A stretch of 64,000 nucleotides of DNA from Marinobacter psychrophilus (GCF_001043175.1 NZ_CP011494.1:1178001-1242000), one strand, 5' to 3'; shown: positions 17,118-25,049, counted from the stretch's first letter. Notes: a model not told the origin generated them from the letters alone. Numbers and translations are program-made.

Positions 17118-17161
17118 GACACATCGCCGATCTATTGTTGATACATCGTCGATTAATTGTC
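17118..17161 (+). repeat. Imperfect 22-bp tandem repeat between cheA and cheB
   Basis: GACACATCGCCGATCTATTG and GATACATCGTCGATTAATTG open two adjacent 22-bp units that match at 17 of 22 positions. They lie in the 95-bp gap before cheB. Their function is unknown. Confidence 0.55.
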
Positions 17162-17208
17162 GAACGGCCGCTGGTTTGGCGGGAGACAGGCATTGCCCGG
17201 AGAAGTGA

Positions 17209-18342
17209 ATGACGGTTTCTGTGCTGATTGTTGATGATTCCAGTTTCTTTCGTAAACGCCTGAGTGAAATCCTCGGTGCGTCTAGCCAGATTACTGTGGT
17301 TGGCACCGCCAGCAATGGCCGCGAAGCCGTAGAGCAAGCAGAGAAACTACGCCCTGACGTGATTACCATGGATTACGAAATGCCGGTCATGGACGGTATT
17401 ACGGCTGTGCGGGAAATACTGCGCAGACACCCGATTCCGGTACTGATGTTTTCTTCGCTTACTTACGATGGCGCGCGGGTCACCCTGGATGCGCTGGAAG
17501 CAGGCGCCGTGGATTTCCTACCCAAGAATTTTGAGGAAATTGCCGGTAACAGCAGTCAGTTACAAAAAATATTGGTAGAACGCGTTGTTAGTATCGCCCG
17601 TAGCCGCCCCAGCAGTGGTGGGAGCACTCGCACCCCTGAGCCATCAGGGGCATCGGCTGCGGCTGACCGCGCTGCGACGCCAGCGGTACAGCGGCGCCCT
17701 GTAGTTGAGCGCCCCGCGGCTGCAGCAGCGGTTGCCAGTCCGGAGCGCCATCACCGGCGCACACCTTCCAGGCACTATACAGTCGTGGCGATCGGCACCT
17801 CTACCGGTGGCCCGGTGGCCCTGCAGAACGTGCTCATCGGCCTGCCCGCCAGCTTTCCCGCACCCCTGATTCTGGTACAGCACATGCCCGCCAGTTTTAC
17901 CCCGGCTTTTGCCGAGCGGCTGAACCGGTCATGCCAAATACAGGTGCGCCAGGCCGAAGACGGTGACTTGCTGCGCCCCGGCCTGGCTTTGTTGGCACCG
18001 GGCGGCAAACAGATGATGGTGGAAAACCGCGGCGGCCAGGGCCGGATACGTATATTGCCCGGCGATGATCGGCTCAATTACAAACCTTCGGTAGATGTCA
18101 CCTTTGGTTCGCTGGCGCGCAGCTTTCCCGGTAAAACCTTGGGTATTGTACTAACGGGCATGGGCGCAGATGGCCGCGAAGGCTGCCGCATGATGAAACA
18201 GAGCGGCTCGATTGTGTGGTCGCAGGATGAAAAAAGCTCGGTGATTTACGGCATGCCTATGGCCGTGGCTAAGGCCGGCCTGAGTGACGAAGTTCTGGCG
18301 CTGAACGACGTTTGCCAGCGGCTTAAAGATGGAGTCTGCTGA
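17209..18342 (+). CDS. cheB: Protein-glutamate methylesterase/deamidase CheB
   Basis: CheB removes methyl groups from, and deamidates, chemoreceptors. The 377 residues comprise a receiver domain with phospho-acceptor Asp55 (ITMDYEMPVMDG). An Ala/Arg-rich linker (about 135-190) joins it to the esterase domain, which has the catalytic triad Ser198 (GTSTGGP), His225 (VQHMPASF) and Asp321 (GMGADGREG). GGAGAAG precedes the start. The stop overlaps the motC ATG. The matching methyltransferase gene cheR is not in this cluster. Confidence 0.96.
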   Translation: MTVSVLIVDDSSFFRKRLSEILGASSQITVVGTASNGREAVEQAEKLRPDVITMDYEMPVMDGITAVREILRRHPIPVLMFSSLTYDGARVTLDALEAGAVDFLPKNFEEIAGNSSQLQKILVERVVSIARSRPSSGGSTRTPEPSGASAAADRAATPAVQRRPVVERPAAAAAVASPERHHRRTPSRHYTVVAIGTSTGGPVALQNVLIGLPASFPAPLILVQHMPASFTPAFAERLNRSCQIQVRQAEDGDLLRPGLALLAPGGKQMMVENRGGQGRIRILPGDDRLNYKPSVDVTFGSLARSFPGKTLGIVLTGMGADGREGCRMMKQSGSIVWSQDEKSSVIYGMPMAVAKAGLSDEVLALNDVCQRLKDGVC

Positions 18343-19085
18343 TGGATGTGCTTAGTCTTCTTGGCGTTATCCTGGCGTTTGTAGCCATTTTGGGGGGTAA
18401 TTTACTGGAGGGCGGTGCGCTTGCGTCGTTGTTCAACGCGCCGGCGGCGCTGATTGTTATTGGCGGTACCCTGGCAGCCACCATACTTCAGACCTCCTGG
18501 CCGGTGCTGAAGCATGCGTTCAGCCAATCCCGCTGGGTATTTGTACGGCCGTTTGTTAGCCTGGAAGACGGCCTCGACAAAGTGGTGAACTGGAGTGTTA
18601 TTGCCCGCAAAAACGGCCTTCTGGGTCTGGAGGGGCTAGCAGAAAGCGAGCCGGAGCGGTTTGTCCAGAAAGGCTTGTTGTTGTTGGTTGACGGTGCCGA
18701 AAGCAGCACCATTCGCAGCATCATGGAAGTAGATCTGGACACCCGAGAACAGCGGGATCTGGATTCAGCGCGAGTGTTTGAAGCCATGGGTGGCTATTCG
18801 CCTACCATCGGCATTATTGGCGCGGTGATGGGGCTGATTCAGGTAATGACCAATCTGGAAGACCCGGAGTCACTGGGCAGCGGCATAGCCACTGCTTTTG
18901 TGGCCACTATCTATGGGGTGGCGTTGGCTAACCTGCTCTTTTTCCCGGTGGCCAATAAACTGCGCGGGCTGGTGCGCGAGCGCACCCGCTACGAAGACAT
19001 GATGATCGAAGGCCTTATTGCCATCGCTGAAGGTGAAAACCCGAAATCCATCGAAATCCGTTTGCGTGGATTTCTTCCCTGGTAG
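18342..19085 (+). CDS. motC: Flagellar motor stator protein MotC (MotA family)
   Basis: This 247-residue MotA/ExbB-type inner-membrane protein has four membrane segments: two near the N-terminus (residues about 5-50) and two around 145-200. A cytoplasmic loop carries the charged residues that contact FliG. With MotD it forms the second proton-driven stator, as in Pseudomonas, where motCD lies in this cluster apart from motAB. The ATG shares one base with the cheB stop, and GGAG lies just upstream. Confidence 0.93.
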   Translation: MDVLSLLGVILAFVAILGGNLLEGGALASLFNAPAALIVIGGTLAATILQTSWPVLKHAFSQSRWVFVRPFVSLEDGLDKVVNWSVIARKNGLLGLEGLAESEPERFVQKGLLLLVDGAESSTIRSIMEVDLDTREQRDLDSARVFEAMGGYSPTIGIIGAVMGLIQVMTNLEDPESLGSGIATAFVATIYGVALANLLFFPVANKLRGLVRERTRYEDMMIEGLIAIAEGENPKSIEIRLRGFLPW

Positions 19086-19101
19086 CGAGTGTTAATTGTT
19101 T

Positions 19102-19887
19102 ATGCGACGCCGCAAACCCCCCCAAGATGAGTTTCATAATAAAGAGCGTTGGCTAATTTCATACGCCGACTTCATTACGCTGTTGTTCGCGTTTTTTGTG
19201 GTGATGTATTCGGTGTCTTCGGTTAACGAGGGCAAATATAAGGTGCTGTCGAATACCTTGACCGGTGTTTTCAACGCTCCGGAACGCTCGGTCGTGCCCA
19301 TTACCATTGGCGATCAGCCGGTTGCTGGTGGGCGCAGTGACACCGATTCCGTCATTGCGCCGGTGGTTACCGAAACACCTCTCAGTTTGCCAGCACCAGA
19401 CAACGCCAGCCGGTCGCTTGCGCTTGAGGCGCTGGCTGGCCAGCTCGGGCAGGAGTTTAGTGCATTGATTAAAGAGGGCGTGATATCCCTGAGCGCAGAT
19501 GATGAGTGGTTGCAGCTGAATTTGCCCAACAGCCTGTTGTTTGGCAATGCCGACGCTGAACCCCATTACGATTCCTTCGCAGTGATGGAAAAAATTGCGG
19601 ACGTGCTGCGCGACACCGACAACGCCATTCGTATTGAAGGTTTTACCGATAATCAGACCATTCGCAGTGGTCGCTTTCCATCAAATTGGGAGCTTTCGGC
19701 GACCCGCGCGTCGGTTTTGGTGCGCATGCTGGTGATGGATGGCATAGACCCGGCGCGGCTGGCTGCGGTGGGGTACGGCGAACATCAGCCAGTGGCACGC
19801 AACGATACCGACGAAGGTCGTCGCCGTAATCGTCGTGTGGTGCTGCTGATTTCCCGCGATGCCAGCATTCGCGGTGCCATACGCTGA
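19102..19887 (+). CDS. motD: Flagellar motor stator protein MotD (MotB family)
   Basis: This 261-residue MotB-family protein anchors the stator to peptidoglycan. A short basic N-terminus leads to one membrane segment, SYADFITLLFAFFVVMYS, whose Asp23 is the expected ion-carrying residue. The C-terminal OmpA-like peptidoglycan-binding domain is seen in EGFTDNQTIRSGRFPSNWEL and GYGEHQPVARNDTDEGRRRN. The start at ATG 19102 follows motC by 16 bp; an in-frame TTG at 19096 is possible. No strong Shine-Dalgarno sequence is present, suggesting coupling to motC. Confidence 0.94.
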   Translation: MRRRKPPQDEFHNKERWLISYADFITLLFAFFVVMYSVSSVNEGKYKVLSNTLTGVFNAPERSVVPITIGDQPVAGGRSDTDSVIAPVVTETPLSLPAPDNASRSLALEALAGQLGQEFSALIKEGVISLSADDEWLQLNLPNSLLFGNADAEPHYDSFAVMEKIADVLRDTDNAIRIEGFTDNQTIRSGRFPSNWELSATRASVLVRMLVMDGIDPARLAAVGYGEHQPVARNDTDEGRRRNRRVVLLISRDASIRGAIR

Positions 19888-19889
19888 AC

Positions 19890-19906
19890 CTGGCACGATT
19901 TCTGTA
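19890..19906 (+). promoter_or_regulatory. Weak sigma-54-like element after motD
   Basis: CTGGCACGATTTCTGTA has a perfect -24 half and the right spacing, but the -12 half has GT where GC is expected. Its first 12 bases are identical to the strong element before cheW. It may be a degenerate promoter for the parA-like gene. Confidence 0.3.
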
Positions 19907-19961
19907 GTCTTTCTTTTAAAAAAGAGTGAACGGCGCTTTTTCAATAGCGAACTACAACGTA

Positions 19962-19979
19962 ACGGCAATACATTGCCGT
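19962..19979 (+). promoter_or_regulatory. Perfect 18-bp palindrome before the parA-like gene
   Basis: ACGGCAAT-AC-ATTGCCGT has eight-base arms with a two-base centre. It lies 33 bp before the GTG start of the parA-like gene. The tight centre favours a protein-binding operator over an RNA hairpin. The binding protein is unknown. Confidence 0.5.
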
Positions 19980-20012
19980 GTGAAATGCCGAGGGCAGGCA
20001 GGAGAGTCAAAC

Positions 20013-20810
20013 GTGCGAATTTGGGCAGTGGCCAATCAAAAAGGCGGGGTGGGTAAAACCACCACCGTGGTTGCCTTGGGCGATCTGTTGGCCAGCCGTG
20101 GCAAGCGTGTGCTGATGTTGGATATGGATCCGCATGGTTCGCTTACCAGCTGGTTTGGCTATGATCCGGACAGCCTCAAACACAGCCTGTTTGACTTGTT
20201 TCAACATCAGGGAAAAGTGCCCGAAGGACTGCCCGCACAACTGATTACTGACACCGGCGTGGCCAACCTTTCGTTACTGCCGGCCAGCACTGCCATGGCA
20301 ACTCTGGAAAGGCGGATGACCGGTGTGGAAGGTATGGGTCTGTTGATTTCCCGCGCGCTGGCGCAGTTATGGGATGATTTTGATTATGTGCTGCTGGATA
20401 ACACTCCAACATTGGGCGTGCTGATGGTTAACAGCCTGGCGGCGGCAAGCCATTTGATTATTCCAGTGCAAACCGAGTTTTTGGCCATTAAGGGTCTTGA
20501 GCGCATGTTGCATACCTTGCACATGATTAGCCGTTCGCAGAAAAATCCCTTGAGCTATACCATTGTGCCAACTCTATTTGACCGCCGAACTCAAGCCTCG
20601 AATAAAAGTCTGAATCTGCTGCGTGATACCTATCCGCATCAGCTTTGGCGTTTTGCCATACCGGTAGACACAAAGTTCCGTGATGCCAGCGAGTCCGGAT
20701 TAGTGCCCTCAGCGGTAGACGCCAAAACCCACGGCGTGCGCGCTTATCACCGCCTGCTCGACGACTTATTGGCGCAAACCGGCACTTGGCTGGAGCCGTC
20801 TGGTGGCTGA
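20013..20810 (+). CDS. ParA-family ATPase of the chemotaxis cluster
   Basis: This is a 265-residue ParA/MinD ATPase with Walker A NQKGGVGKTTT near the N-terminus, switch MLDMDPHGSLTSWFG and Walker B YVLLDNTPTLG. The GTG start at 20013 is chosen for AGGAG at 20000-20004 and because the family begins (M/V)RxWAVANQKGG. It is not a plasmid partition gene. In Pseudomonas and Vibrio, ParA-like proteins at this position (ParC in Vibrio) localise the chemoreceptor array at the pole. The next gene overlaps it by eight bases. Note the palindrome in its leader. Confidence 0.9.
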   Translation: MRIWAVANQKGGVGKTTTVVALGDLLASRGKRVLMLDMDPHGSLTSWFGYDPDSLKHSLFDLFQHQGKVPEGLPAQLITDTGVANLSLLPASTAMATLERRMTGVEGMGLLISRALAQLWDDFDYVLLDNTPTLGVLMVNSLAAASHLIIPVQTEFLAIKGLERMLHTLHMISRSQKNPLSYTIVPTLFDRRTQASNKSLNLLRDTYPHQLWRFAIPVDTKFRDASESGLVPSAVDAKTHGVRAYHRLLDDLLAQTGTWLEPSGG

Positions 20811-21510
20811 CAAAAAAATGACACAGCTGGCGGACCCGCAAGCCGCCATCGCCAGTTATCTGGACGACCTGTTGCACACGGCTACCGAACAGGCGAATCA
20901 GCAGGACACCCAGGCTGTTGCCAAACCGGTGGTGGCAATAGCGTCGCAGCCGCTGCCGGCCAAGCCAGAGCCGGCAATTGCTGCGCCATTATTGCAAGCC
21001 GTGACCGCTCCGCAACGGTCGCCAATAGCTGGGCTGCAGGCAAGGCCTGAGTGGGCCGAAAAGCCATTTGAATGTCTGATTTTTACCGTGGCAGGTTTGC
21101 AGCTGGCGGTGCCCTTGGTGCTGCTAGGGGGCGTTCACCGCATTGACGACAATGTAAGGTCGATGCCGGGAAGTCCGTCCTGGTATATGGGTATTCGCTC
21201 GGGCCGGGACAAAAACCTGCGAGTGGTCGACAGTGCCGAGTGGATTATGGCGGGTCGGGCGCCGGCAAACGCACGTGCCAGTTATCGGTTTGTGATACAC
21301 CTTAACAACAGCGATTGGGGGCTGGCTTGTGATAATGTAGCCCAATCCTTTACTTTGAACCCTCAGCAGGTGCGCTGGCGCACGTCACGGAGCCAGCGGC
21401 CATGGCTGGCTGGCACTGTGATTGAACAGATGTGCGCCCTGCTCGACGTTCAGAGCATGGCAAATCTGCTGGCTCGCGCCGAGCGCGAACAGCATCTGGA
21501 TTTAAGTTGA
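20803..21510 (+). CDS. CheW-domain protein with N-terminal linker (ParP/PA1463 type)
   Basis: This 235-residue protein has a low-complexity Ala/Pro-rich N-terminal part (about 1-80) and a C-terminal CheW-like domain (CLIFTVAGLQLAVPLVLLGGV to the end). Proteins of this layout next to ParA-like ATPases (ParP in Vibrio) link the ATPase to CheA and the receptor array; the assignment here is by context. GTG 20803 is used, with GGAG seven bases upstream; ATG 20818 is an alternative. The N-terminal peptide DPQAAIASYLDDLL is a probable helical interaction motif. Confidence 0.82.
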   Translation: MADKKMTQLADPQAAIASYLDDLLHTATEQANQQDTQAVAKPVVAIASQPLPAKPEPAIAAPLLQAVTAPQRSPIAGLQARPEWAEKPFECLIFTVAGLQLAVPLVLLGGVHRIDDNVRSMPGSPSWYMGIRSGRDKNLRVVDSAEWIMAGRAPANARASYRFVIHLNNSDWGLACDNVAQSFTLNPQQVRWRTSRSQRPWLAGTVIEQMCALLDVQSMANLLARAEREQHLDLS

Positions 21511-21550
21511 GAAAGCCCTGGCGAGTGGTTACTGCTAACAAAGGGTAGTG

Positions 21551-21567
21551 CTGGCACGATTTATGCC
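21551..21567 (+). promoter_or_regulatory. Sigma-54 promoter upstream of cheW
   Basis: CTGGCACGATTTATGCC matches YTGGCACGRNNNTTGCW with a perfect -24 half, correct spacing and the invariant GC of the -12 half. It lies about 85 bp before the cheW ATG. This would let cheW and the downstream small gene be transcribed apart from the long che operon. Confidence 0.68.
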
Positions 21568-21612
21568 CCATAAATTTGTATAGGGGCGCTAATGATGATT
21601 TTTTGACGGTCA

Positions 21613-21631
21613 GGCTGCCCGCAGGGCAGCC
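21613..21631 (+). other. Perfect hairpin in the cheW leader
   Basis: GGCTGCCC-GCA-GGGCAGCC forms an eight-pair stem with a three-base loop, ending 20 bases before the cheW ATG. No T-tract follows, so it is more likely an mRNA-stability or translational-control element than a terminator. Confidence 0.5.
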
Positions 21632-21651
21632 GCATATGGAGATCTAACACA

Positions 21652-22140
21652 ATGGCAGCCCCAAGCGGACAGCAAAAGCAGACCAAAGATGACGAGGTAC
21701 TGCAGTACGTGACCTTTCGTCTGGACGATGAAACTTACGGCATCAACGTAATGCAGATTCAGGAAGTACTGCGTTACAGCGAGATTGCGCCGGTACCGGG
21801 TTCACCAGATTACGTTCTGGGCATCATCAACCTGCGCGGCAACGTGGTAACGGTGATTGATACCCGCCGGCGTTTTGGCTTGAACGATGCCGACATCACT
21901 GACTCCAGCCGGATTGTGGTGATGGAGTCTGCCGATCAGGTAATGGGTATTCTGGTAGATTCGGTGGCCGAGGTGGTTTACCTCAAGTCCAGTGAAATTG
22001 AAGCCGCGCCCAATGTGGGCAGCGAAGAAAGTGCCCGCTTTATTCAGGGCGTGTGTAACAGAAATGGCGAGCTGATCATTCTGGTCGAGTTCGACAAGAT
22101 GCTGACAGATCACGAATGGGCGGACATCTCAACGCTGTAA
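21652..22140 (+). CDS. cheW: Chemotaxis coupling protein CheW
   Basis: This 162-residue adaptor links receptors to CheA. The CheW fold is clear: VTFRLDDETYGINVMQIQEV, then VPGSPDYVLGIINLRGNVVT with the conserved NLRG turn, then VDSVAEVVYL. A polar N-terminal stretch of about 15 residues precedes the domain. It has its own sigma-54-like promoter and leader hairpin. The DUF2802 gene follows after 60 bp. Confidence 0.96.
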   Translation: MAAPSGQQKQTKDDEVLQYVTFRLDDETYGINVMQIQEVLRYSEIAPVPGSPDYVLGIINLRGNVVTVIDTRRRFGLNDADITDSSRIVVMESADQVMGILVDSVAEVVYLKSSEIEAAPNVGSEESARFIQGVCNRNGELIILVEFDKMLTDHEWADISTL

Positions 22141-22200
22141 GGTCTTAGGCCGGCAGTGAACGCAGATCGACGCCCTGACGCATACCAAGGAGACGTTGCT

Positions 22201-22605
22201 ATGTTTGCTGATATATTTGCCGAGATTCCCCAATGGGTGCCCTGGATTCTGGTCGCTGCAGCACTATCTTTGCTGGTGGCGCAAATCGTTTTGCAAGGGC
22301 GGCAGCTGCGGGGGCTGCAGGCGGCGCTAAAAAGCCGCTGTGACATTCTTGGACGCGAACTGCATGCCACTGCCAGCACCGGCATGGGTGTAGGCCAGCG
22401 CTTGGTAACCTGCGAGCGCCAACTGTACGAACTGCGAACCACTATCGAGGAAATGCGCCAGAACGATCCGTTGCGGGTGTCTTATGACGAAGCCGCAAGG
22501 CTGGTTGATCTTGGCGCCGATATCGACGACCTGATGAACACCTGTGGAATTTCCCGGCCCGAGGCAGAGCTGGTGTCGGCCCTGAAGAAACGCCAGGCAG
22601 CCTGA
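22201..22605 (+). CDS. DUF2802 membrane-anchored protein
   Basis: This 134-residue protein starts at ATG 22201 with AAGGAG eight bases upstream. A single N-terminal membrane segment (WVPWILVAAALSLLVAQIV) is followed by a coiled-coil-prone stretch and a C-terminal helical region, DEAARLVDLGADIDDLMNTC, ending in a helix-turn-helix-like motif (GISRPEAELVSALKKRQ). The same gene follows cheW in Pseudomonas (DUF2802). Its function is not established; context suggests motility or chemotaxis. Confidence 0.8.
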   Translation: MFADIFAEIPQWVPWILVAAALSLLVAQIVLQGRQLRGLQAALKSRCDILGRELHATASTGMGVGQRLVTCERQLYELRTTIEEMRQNDPLRVSYDEAARLVDLGADIDDLMNTCGISRPEAELVSALKKRQAA

Positions 22606-22621
22606 ACCTCGGTCCTTGGCG

Positions 22622-22912
22622 TTATTGAGTGGCGTCTTCCGGTGTCAGACCCTGTATATGAAAAGCGAAGGCCAGAATTTCTGCCACCAGCTGGTACAGC
22701 TGTTCGGGGATTTCGTCATTCAGCGACAGTCGTGCCAGGGTGCTGGCCAACTCAGCGTTTTCGTACAATGGCACCCCGTGTTCGCGGGCAATGCGAATAA
22801 TTTCGTCCGCAAGTTCGTGATTGCCAACAGCGCTGATGGTGGGCGCCCGCACACCGTCGTATTTTAACGCGACTGCCGCTGACGCCTGTTGCGACTCGGT
22901 ATTTTTGCTCAT
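22622..22912 (-). CDS. FlhB-like C-terminal domain protein (EscU/YscU/HrcU family)
   Basis: This 96-residue protein matches the cytoplasmic C-terminal domain of FlhB: AVALKYDGVRAPTISAVG, then IRIAREHGVPLYENAELAST and the terminal helix. It lacks the membrane domain and also lacks the NPTH autocleavage motif normally just before AVALxYD. The ATG at 22912 overlaps the stop of the FliK-like gene (ATGA), so translation is coupled. Stand-alone FlhB-like proteins occur in many flagellates and may modulate substrate switching; that role is uncertain here. Confidence 0.85.
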   Translation of the reverse strand: MSKNTESQQASAAVALKYDGVRAPTISAVGNHELADEIIRIAREHGVPLYENAELASTLARLSLNDEIPEQLYQLVAEILAFAFHIQGLTPEDATQ

Positions 22913-24321
22913 GCTTTGGTATCCACCAGTCGATGTTGCAGCTTTGTCGCTACCGGGCCCGGATTGCCCTGGCGACACTCCAGATCCGCCACTTCGAGCC
23001 CCAGATCCGTCAGGCTGCTGCGCAGTAGCGGCAGTTGTTGGTGCACCTTGCGCAAGGTGGCCAGTTTCTCTGCCCACACCAGAGCGCTCACAGCCTGTTG
23101 GCGTAGGCTCACTTCGAATTGCAACGGGCCGGCTTGGTCCAGATCCATCGCCAGTACCAGGCGCCACTCGCCAACGCTTGCCCGTGATGGCCCGCTGCCG
23201 CTGCCGTCTTTGCCCGGATGCTGTTCAATCCGCAGTTGTGCCAGCTTGGGTTGCTGTTGCGGGTTCATCCAGGGCAGTTCCAGTAACAGCGTGTTAATGG
23301 GCGCGCCGGCATCTGTGCTACCGCGAGCGTTCAACACCTGAGTGTGCAGCTGGTTTACGGTAATGCGGTTGAGCATACCGGCCAGAATTCGCAGCAATTG
23401 CCCCACGTTGGGCGGTTCTTCTCTAGCGCTGCTAACGGCGCTGGCCTGAGCCATCGCGAATGCGCCGGGAAACTGTAACGGGGCCTGAATCAGTGCTGGG
23501 CTAGCCAGCGGTGTCAGCCGGTTGAACTGCTCTGGCCCGTGTCCCTGCTGTACCAGAAGCGCGGTGATTACCCGGCCAATGGCCAGTTTCAGATCGGGTA
23601 GGGTTGCCGACGGTGTTGCTGCCAGTCGCGCTTCTGCAAACAACCCGCTTTCGCTCAGCCATTGCTGTACCTGCTGCACCGCCGCGGTCTGCTGGCCGGC
23701 TCCTGGCGCAAGCTGATTGCTGGCGGGTAAACGCGCAAATAATTGTTCGAGAGCTTGGCGCGCTGCTTGCGGCAGAGGCAGCGCGGCGGCTCCCGAGACA
23801 GCCTGCGAGGGCAGTTGGCCGAGTGGTGTGTCGGCTTTCACACCTTGCTGCAAGCCTGCCATCAGTCGTGCCAGTCCGCTGTCCAGGCTTTGCTGCCAGG
23901 GCAGGCGTTGCACCAGAGCCTGTGCCAGGCTGACTTCCGGGGCAGCTGCCAGTTTGCCCATCAGCTGCAATTCGTTGCCTGCACGCAGCACTTTTATCCA
24001 GTCGCCGGCCTGAAGTTTGGTTTCGCCAATACTGGCCTGAACTTGAAGCGGTTTGCCGCGTAAATCCAACAGCAGCTCGGCGCCACCATCCCGGCGTTGA
24101 ATAACCTCGGTAACCCGTGCCAGCAGGCTTTCGTTACGACCCACCTGCAATTGATCCAGTACCCGCTGGGCGCTTAGCGCGGGCGATGTAGGCGGGGCTG
24201 GGGCAGGCGCGTTGGCGCTGCCTTGCGCTGGCCGGCTGTCCGCGCTGGCGGGTGGATTGGGTTGGGGCGGATTGGCGGGAAGTTTCATCGCTACCAAATT
24301 GATCTGAAGATGGGTAATCAC
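22909..24321 (-). CDS. FliK-like flagellar hook-length control domain protein
   Basis: This 470-residue protein has a Pro/Ala/Gln-rich N-terminal region (about 1-110). The centre is Leu/Gln-rich, and the C-terminal domain (about 320-460) resembles the FliK C-terminal domain that contacts FlhB (LPWMNPQQQPKLAQLRIEQ, SLRQQAVSALVWAEKLATLR). The start is uncertain: ATG 24321 and ATG 24288 (MKLPANPPQPN) are both possible and neither has a strong Shine-Dalgarno sequence. It is cotranslated with the FlhB-like gene and lies opposite to both neighbours. It may be a second FliK-type ruler or switch protein; the main fliK of the export cluster is not in this window. Confidence 0.78.
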   Translation of the reverse strand: MITHLQINLVAMKLPANPPQPNPPASADSRPAQGSANAPAPAPPTSPALSAQRVLDQLQVGRNESLLARVTEVIQRRDGGAELLLDLRGKPLQVQASIGETKLQAGDWIKVLRAGNELQLMGKLAAAPEVSLAQALVQRLPWQQSLDSGLARLMAGLQQGVKADTPLGQLPSQAVSGAAALPLPQAARQALEQLFARLPASNQLAPGAGQQTAAVQQVQQWLSESGLFAEARLAATPSATLPDLKLAIGRVITALLVQQGHGPEQFNRLTPLASPALIQAPLQFPGAFAMAQASAVSSAREEPPNVGQLLRILAGMLNRITVNQLHTQVLNARGSTDAGAPINTLLLELPWMNPQQQPKLAQLRIEQHPGKDGSGSGPSRASVGEWRLVLAMDLDQAGPLQFEVSLRQQAVSALVWAEKLATLRKVHQQLPLLRSSLTDLGLEVADLECRQGNPGPVATKLQHRLVDTKA

Positions 24322-24407
24322 TGGCTGGGTTCGCTATAATGCACCGCGCCAATATTGAATACACCCGATGCCAGCCTACGCTGCATCGACACGGATACGG
24401 GGCCCGG

Positions 24408-25049
24408 ATGTCTGAACCGCTGCTACAGGCGATCAATTTACAGTGTGAACGCGACAAGCGGGAACTGTTCCGTGATTTATCGTTTTCTATACTGCCCGCA
24501 ACTGTGACTCGTGTCGAGGGTGCTAACGGCTCTGGCAAAACCACTTTGTTGCGTATCTTGGCCGGTCTTAGCGATGCCTGGGCTGGCCATTTGTTGTGGT
24601 GCGGCGAGCCGCGTTCCCGCGTGCGCGAGTCATTTTTGCGCAATGTGCTGTATTTGGGTCACCGGCCGGGCATAAAGCCCTTGCTGTCGCCGTTGGAAAA
24701 CCTGCGGGCGCTGATGGCTGGTCGCCGCCCGATGGGCGACAAAGTCCTTACGCAGGCGCTTGCAAGAACCGGTCTGGAGGGCTACGAACAGGTGCCGTGC
24801 CGGCATCTTTCAGCCGGTCAGCAACGGCGGGTGGCGCTGGCGCGCCTGTTGGTTGCCGACGAGCCCCTTTGGTTGCTGGATGAGGTCTTCACCGCCATCG
24901 ATGCGAGCGGCGTGGCGGCTATCGAAAACCTGCTGCAAGAGCGTGCGGCCGAGGGCGGTGCCGTGGTGTTTACCACCCACCACAACGTACAGATCGCAGG
25001 TACGAAGCGATTGGTACTCACACCGGGGGCTGTTGGATATGATGATTAA
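24408..25049 (+). CDS. ccmA: Heme ABC exporter ATP-binding protein CcmA
   Basis: This 213-residue ABC ATPase has Walker A GANGSGKTTLLR, signature LSAGQQRRVALARL and Walker B LWLLDE. With CcmB, CcmC and CcmD it forms the complex that releases holo-CcmE during cytochrome c maturation. The start at 24408 gives the usual length of about 210 residues. Its last codons overlap the start of ccmB. It begins a continuous ccmABCDEFGHI operon. Confidence 0.95.
   Translation: MSEPLLQAINLQCERDKRELFRDLSFSILPATVTRVEGANGSGKTTLLRILAGLSDAWAGHLLWCGEPRSRVRESFLRNVLYLGHRPGIKPLLSPLENLRALMAGRRPMGDKVLTQALARTGLEGYEQVPCRHLSAGQQRRVALARLLVADEPLWLLDEVFTAIDASGVAAIENLLQERAAEGGAVVFTTHHNVQIAGTKRLVLTPGAVGYDD

Noticed and set aside
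17126..17133. GCCGATCT resembling a sigma-28 -10 element before cheB
   Set aside because: The best upstream partner, TACA at 17105, is spaced 17 bp rather than 15, and the motif is part of the 22-bp tandem repeat.
20013..20810. Plasmid partition or integrated-element origin suggested by a ParA-type gene
   Set aside because: The gene is embedded in the chemotaxis operon, with a CheW-domain partner and no ParB or parS; the array-localising role fits better.
24335..24340. TATAAT before ccmA
   Set aside because: No acceptable -35 hexamer at 16-18 bp, and it lies next to the start of the FliK-like gene; too weak to list as a promoter.
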